NCBI GenBank assembly: GCA_963555705.1
Contig: OY743180.1
Location: 36,612,129 to 36,676,128 of the forward strand
Source: Ligustrum vulgare
Lineage: Eukaryota; Streptophyta; Magnoliopsida; Lamiales; Oleaceae
Length of the DNA stretch: 64,000 bases
Reading direction: 5' to 3'
In this document: positions 59,619 to 64,000 of the stretch, piece by piece
Layout: each line of letters begins with the position of its first letter
Numbering within the stretch: the first letter of the stretch is position 1
Program-made: the position numbers and the translations under genes
The notes under the pieces: generated by a model
What the model saw: only the letters and a program-made list of their open reading frames with translations
What the model was told of the DNA's origin: nothing
Databases searched by the model: none

Positions 59619-60310
59619 TGTAAAGATAGGGTTGCCTTATAAATCGACGATTGTCACCACTGTACCAACATGGATCTTTTTAGCATGTTGTCATCACTCG
59701 CACGCTCCCTGAGAAAATTTTCCAAGGGGTCACCCTATTATAGAATTGCTTCAAGCCAAATACGTTTAACTCTGAAGTTTCTAACGATGAACTATCGAAA
59801 ACAAAGGTTACCTAGTTGGTATGAGTAGTAAATCTTTTTAAGCTTTTCTTGGCCTTGGTATTACAATCAACCCCCGTTAGACTCGCAACGTCTTTGTTGT
59901 GCTTAAACCATTTAAGGATCCGTTGCCAAGCGTTATGATTCTAGAGGTAGTTCCTATGGGTTCAAGAGGTGGCTCCTGCTCTATGACATAGCACTTTGTC
60001 CCGCATAGTACACAGTTCCCAATTTCCAACTGGCAACCGGCTCTAATATCATTTGTAACGACCTGAATTAACTTATAGATCAACAATTGTCCCTACTGTA
60101 CCAACATGGGTCTTTTCAGCATGTTTTTTCCTTACTCACACACTCCCTGAGAAAATTTCCCAAGAGCTCACCCATCATAGAATTTCTCCAAGTCAAACAA
60201 GCTTAACTGTGGAGTTTCTAATGATGAATTTTCAAAAAAGAAGGTGCACCTTATTGGTATGAGTAGTACCTATCAAATCTTTTTAAGTTTTTCCTAATCT
60301 AGGTATTACA
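59619..60310 (-). mobile_element. TRIM: miniature LTR retrotransposon (692 bp)
   Basis: Two direct repeats, 59619-59865 (247 bp) and 60054-60310 (257 bp), flank only 188 bp. Read on the minus strand, each repeat begins TGTAATACC and ends in TTACA (GTCGTTACA in the copy next to the primer site). After the LTR at 60054 comes aatGATATTAGAGCC, a primer binding site of the initiator-Met kind, and before the other LTR a polypurine-like acgggggttgat. The flanks are ATTGT (59614-59618) and ATTGC (60311-60315), a 5-bp duplication with one change. It has no coding capacity. This layout defines a terminal-repeat retrotransposon in miniature, moved by proteins of an autonomous relative. Confidence 0.82.
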
Positions 60311-60649
60311 ATTGCCATCATTTTGGAAGACCTAGCAACCATCACCTCTTCAATAGTAGGAGTCTTCCTCTTATCCTATGGTGGGGATAGCATTGAGAGT
60401 GACCTCTACCGAGGTTTTTCCTTCACTGGTCTTGGTAGCCCTCAAGTCCTTCATTTATTGTTAGCCTTTTTCTGCAAGGAAAAAAAATCAGTTAGTTATG
60501 AGCTATTTACAAGAAATCATATAATAAGGAAGGAGGAATAAACTCGGGTTTCTCAACAATGAGGCTATCCTTGAATATATTTTCGTCTATTAGCAGGTGT
60601 ATGCACTCCATCCACCGGTTGACGTATTCTCTAGCTTGCCTAGTCCTTT
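60311..60649. other. Unassigned degenerate sequence after the TRIM
   Basis: It probably continues the sequence that precedes 59619. Read on the minus strand there are short coding-like pieces (TPTIEEVMVA) broken by stops. No family could be named. Confidence 0.3.
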
Positions 60650-61280
60650 ACTTTAGACTCAATGGTGCGGTTATACCTCTCGTAATCTACAAAGTAAAGG
60701 AAGTTATTAAGGTTAAAATTTCAATGTCAAGGACATAAAATATAGGAAATTCCCATCGATGTATCATCCTTGAAAATTTCCCAAGAATTCGATACCCAGA
60801 ACCATTGGATTTTTCACTCCTTAATAGAGTTCGAAAGGCCCTTAATAAGATTCCCCTACTTGGGTTGGGCACTAGTGTAATAGAATCTTAAGTCATTTCC
60901 ACCATGTTTAAAACAATATATAGAGTGGAACTCTTTTATGGTCAACTTTCTAAAACTTAGTTGATCCCATATTATTATCATTCCTAGTAGTGTCTTCCAT
61001 CCATTTGGAGTCAACTGAAAGGTAGCTATACCGCAGGACTAGAATCTATTTCTAATTACTGGGGAAATGGTAACATAAGCCCAGTTTCATGCATATCCCT
61101 TTACAAGCTCGATCTCTTCTAGATTTTTATACTTTTTTCTCCAACTCGGGCTCACTTTAGAGATTTGCAAAGATCTCCCAATCACATTCTGTTAGCCTTG
61201 TGATATTCCCACCTCCTGTCATCCATGAGGCTATGGTGACTCTCTACCCAAATGGATTCACTACCATCTACGAAGATTCC
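60650..61280 (-). pseudogene. Putative plant gypsy-type transposon protein remnant
   Basis: On the minus strand, scattered frames read TPNGWKTLLGMIIIWDQLSF, FHSIYCFKHG, RFYYTSAQPK, NLIKGLSNSIKE and IQWFWVSNSWEIF. In plant 'putative gypsy type transposon' proteins (Pfam Transposase_28 as I recall) the order is a LxPNGWR segment, a FY-rich segment, then LI.GLPSS.KGWK..FFFV. The order and spacing match, but stops and shifts break the frame many times. This is a decayed copy. Confidence 0.45.
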
Positions 61281-61347
61281 CTAAGAATCTCCTCAGGTCA
61301 CACTCCTAAACTCTTCACACTCCCTTCACTCAGTTTAGCCAAAAACT

Positions 61348-61375
61348 AAAAAAAAAAAAAAAAAAAAAAAAAAAA
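61348..61375. repeat. Poly(A) tract of 28 bases
   Basis: Pure A run, possibly the tail of an old retroposed sequence on the + strand; nothing identifiable precedes it. Confidence 0.9.
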
Positions 61376-61528
61376 CACTAGCTCCCTAATACGGAATTGG
61401 TTAAAAGAAAAACTCAATTATCACAAAATTCGATAGAGAAGAAAATGAATAGAGAATGAAGGGAATTCCAATAAGGGAAAAATGGTATTTAACTTTTTTA
61501 AAAATTAATCATAGCCATTGTATCCTCC

Positions 61529-61999
61529 TAGGCATGGCAAAAAAATCCGACGGACCCAAAACACATTTTCTTCGGCCTCGAAAGATCGGGTCCGCAAGAC
61601 GGGTCCAGACAAGTTCTCTGCCCCGTGAACATTTTAGGATGGGTTCGAGGCGAACAAAAATGGTACCAGTCCCAAGCTCGTCCCGAAATCTCCTTTTTAT
61701 AAAGAAATAAGAAGCTAAAAAAATAAACTCAAAGAGGCTAGGAGGAGTTGAACCCGAGTGAAAGTTAGGGGCATGAGTGTACACAACCATTACATCATTC
61801 TATTATTTGTTAATATCTTTTTCATTTAGATATATACATATATAGCATCTTTAAAGTTCTAACTTAAAGGGCAGATGGGGGTGACCCGCCTCACCCCGCA
61901 ACAGTTGGATCGCGGGATGGGACCGGGTGAGGAGGGTAGCTCTTTGGTTCTGGTCGGAGCAACCCCAACCCACTCTGAACCCGCCCATTGCCATTTCTA
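61529..61999. mobile_element. Small non-autonomous hAT-like element
   Basis: The left end is TAGGCATGGCAA and the inverted right end is TAGAAATGGCAATGGGCGGG, an end type found in many plant hAT MITEs. Flanking 8-mers are tatcctcc and gatgcttc, agreeing at five of eight positions. The interior is unusually GC-rich at both ends (gggtccgcaagacgggtcc, gaccgggtgaggagg) with AT-rich sequence between. The ORFs there are not genes. Confidence 0.5.
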
Positions 62000-62700
62000 G
62001 ATGCTTCTCAGAAAAGCATATTAGAATAAGCAAGAGTTTGAAATGGCGCGAAAAAAACGCTTTTATCCTTGAGCCCCTATTTTGTCAAGTTCGTATGTTC
62101 AAATTGATTTAACGACCATCAATCAAATTACCTTGGAACGAGCAAAACTAGTTGAAAAAGAAAATAGCAAGCTGTCCACTAAGATCAGCACTTAGGGTCC
62201 AAAATGAACTCATTTAGTCTAGCTCTTAGGGGCAAACTGTTGATATGCTCGGCCACTTAAAGGGCCAAGTCTAGACCCAATTGAACAAAGTTCATGCTAC
62301 TCACACAAAGAGGTCTAACATTGGAATATGTGGTACCAACCTTAGTAAATATCGAACTCAGCATTCAATATGGCGGTTCCATCCCAATTCGGAGTTTTTC
62401 AAGTTGAAATCGCTCTTTCCCTCCAGAGACCAGAATGACCTGAAGCACTGTATACTTGGCAATTGAATTTTGGAAGAAACGACAAACTCCCTCCATGCCT
62501 CTACTGGAAGTGACACCTGAACCCCAATCAACAGGTGTCACATATTGTGGCTATGATCAGAGAAACCCACTAGAAGTCTATATAAAGCAACTAATCATCA
62601 CTTGTCTAGGAAATAAGGAAAAGATTCCTTTTTTGCTTACAATAAATGTCTTGTTTCATCTATAAATAAGAAGTGGAACCCCCCTCCCCCTAATCTACAT
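62000..62700 (+). mobile_element. Probable 3' end of an LTR element with LTR start
   Basis: At about 62112-62190 the + strand reads a coiled-coil-like tail (TLERAKLVEKENSKLSTKIS) ending in a stop. A purine-rich 'taggggcaaac' and TGTTGATATGCTCGGCC (62237 on) follow, the arrangement of polypurine tract plus LTR start. The LTR end is unclear; it may lie near 62690, where a CCCCCCTCCCCC run occurs. No other coding part is seen. Confidence 0.4.
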
Positions 62701-63454
62701 TTTTTTTAATTAAAGTTTTATTGATTCAAGGCGAATATTTACAAAAAGTGGGGGGACTAAAGCCAGACCCCATGAAACTCTCAAACAAGATGCACAATTC
62801 AAAACTCCCTTAAAGCAACACTACACCTTACAAAGCAGTAACTTCAAGTCTTAAGCAACCACAAAGCTTAACAAAGTTTGGTGTAAGCAATTCGAAGTTT
62901 ATCGTACCTTTACCTTGGCCATAGGAATCTGAAGCAGAACTTAAAAGAATTGTTTGCAAATAGATTTGGATATTCCCCTGACATTCCATATACCATATTG
63001 TTCATGATTGTAATTTATTCCAGCACTTCCTCCAATACCTTTTTAAAAAAATAGGGCTAGTTGTAGACTTAACATAGAAACCACTAGGGGTCCTTACCAG
63101 TATTTTGATTGAATTCTTCTTAGACTTTCCATGAATATTTAATTTTTCTCCTTGCTCTTTCTTAAGTTCAACTACCTCAGATTTCTCCTGACTATTATTT
63201 CCCTTCATATAAAAAACTTTCTAAGACTCATTTTTACTTTCCTCCTTACTAAATTTTAATCCCCCTTCCTCCAGTTCATTCCATTTCAAGTTTTTTCCAG
63301 TTTTCGAAATCTTTCTTTCTTCCTTATGGTTACTTCTGCCCTTATTTTTTGTTGATGAGCCTTCTTCCATATCTATGTTTTTAAGATCCGTTGATTCTTC
63401 ACCAACATTCTTCAAATAGTTGTCAAACCCACTGTGAGGTTCCCTGAGCTCCAA
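62701..63454 (-). pseudogene. Unrecognised hydrophilic ORF, interrupted
   Basis: On the minus strand two adjoining frames, 63454-63221 (MELREPHSGFDNYLKNVG) and 63208-63002 (KSEVVELKKEQGEKLNIHGK), are in the same frame, separated by a stop at 63221-63223. Both are rich in Lys, Glu and Ser with no hydrophobic span. I do not recognise a family. The charged composition could suit the linker of a retroelement gag or LINE ORF1, but no motif proves it. 62701-63001 has no frame and may be a 3' untranslated part. Confidence 0.3.
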
Positions 63455-64000
63455 TTTTTTTTATTTCCAGTTTCCAAGCTACATTTATCCTCCTTCCTAG
63501 ATCCCTCAATGATATTCACCTGCTCATCTGTTACATGTTCTTTCCTCCCATCATCATTGCTTATGCTTATGTAAGTGATAAGATTCGAAGCGTGGAAGAA
63601 ACGCCGGAAAGTTCCGAACTCAGGTTGTGGTTGGACGGATGAATCATGACCCGATATTCATGACGCGATGGCTCGACGATGCGGAATAAAGAACCACAAC
63701 TTTCGAAATGCCACAAGGAATTGCCCAACTTCCTTGAAAAGTTTCTGATTTTGGACGCCACAAATATTCTAACAAATATTTGATAAGTTCGGGATGAACG
63801 CCACAAGATGATTATCTTGATAAGTTCTAAAACATAGGAATCCACCTATATCTTTTATTGAATCCTCAATAAAAACTGTTTATATCAAAATCAAGTATGA
63901 TTACAATGAATGGAAAAAGCGTATAAATAAGCAAAAGAAAATCCTAGTCGCTAATCTACTCAAAATAGAATTCTAATTGGACTAAAATTCTAAAATAGGC
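63455..64000. other. Unassigned sequence at the right edge
   Basis: No gene is recognised. 63570-63850 has a mixed base composition with repeated 'cgccac(a)a' text (cgccacaaatattc, cgccacaagatg) and a 92-codon frame on the minus strand without a known domain. It may be part of an LTR that continues past the window. Confidence 0.3.

Overview
This is a window of a dicot-like plant nuclear genome. It is AT-rich, its genes have many introns with GT-AG borders, and it is dominated by plant transposable elements (Copia, Ty3/gypsy, CACTA, hAT, PIF/Harbinger with Tourist-like MITEs, a tRNA-derived SINE and a TRIM). Only two genes look intact: an oligopeptide transporter (25696-28649, + strand, 4 exons, 739 residues) and a chromokinesin-type KIN-4C (33028-43433, - strand). 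The kinesin model has 27 coding exons whose phases all agree and gives 1302 residues. The species cannot be named from the sequence.

Layout. 1-6041: a broken Copia fragment (-), a stretch that may hold a decayed gene (-), and one end of a CACTA element with hairpin subterminal repeats. 6042-19489: a tandem array of about 0.7-kb units of two subtypes (A and B) that mostly alternate, so the higher-order period is about 1.4 kb. Two long solo LTRs, 3.05 and 2.28 kb, sit inside array units. 19490-20912: the 3' end of a Copia element that cuts off the array. 22119-25379: a hAT element with a broken DUF4371/hAT transposase, whose candidate limits also enclose an exon-sized myosin XI coiled-coil fragment. 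25.7-28.7 kb: the OPT gene. 28.7-32.7 kb: a 185-bp duplication, two MITEs and a third long solo LTR. 33.0-43.9 kb: KIN-4C, with MITEs in introns and a SINE just upstream. 45.2-56.1 kb: a decayed PIF/Harbinger element (Myb/SANT ORF plus DDE transposase) split by a 7.0-kb Ty3/gypsy element with both LTRs, a PBS, a PPT and a 5-bp target duplication. 56.1-64 kb: AT-rich repeats, a gag remnant, a 692-bp TRIM, a putative gypsy-type transposon remnant, a small hAT-like element and an unrecognised degenerate ORF pair.

The two host genes have no evident functional link. The rest is a record of nested insertion. The best leads are the A/B array and its recombinant unit, an inverted-repeat module shared by three long LTRs, the myosin fragment inside the hAT element, a possible intron-retention isoform of KIN-4C that would lose the Cys-rich domain, and CpG-rich palindromes in the gypsy LTRs. 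I found no CRISPR array, tRNA gene, rRNA gene or obviously new protein system. All calls come from reading the sequence; no database search was run.
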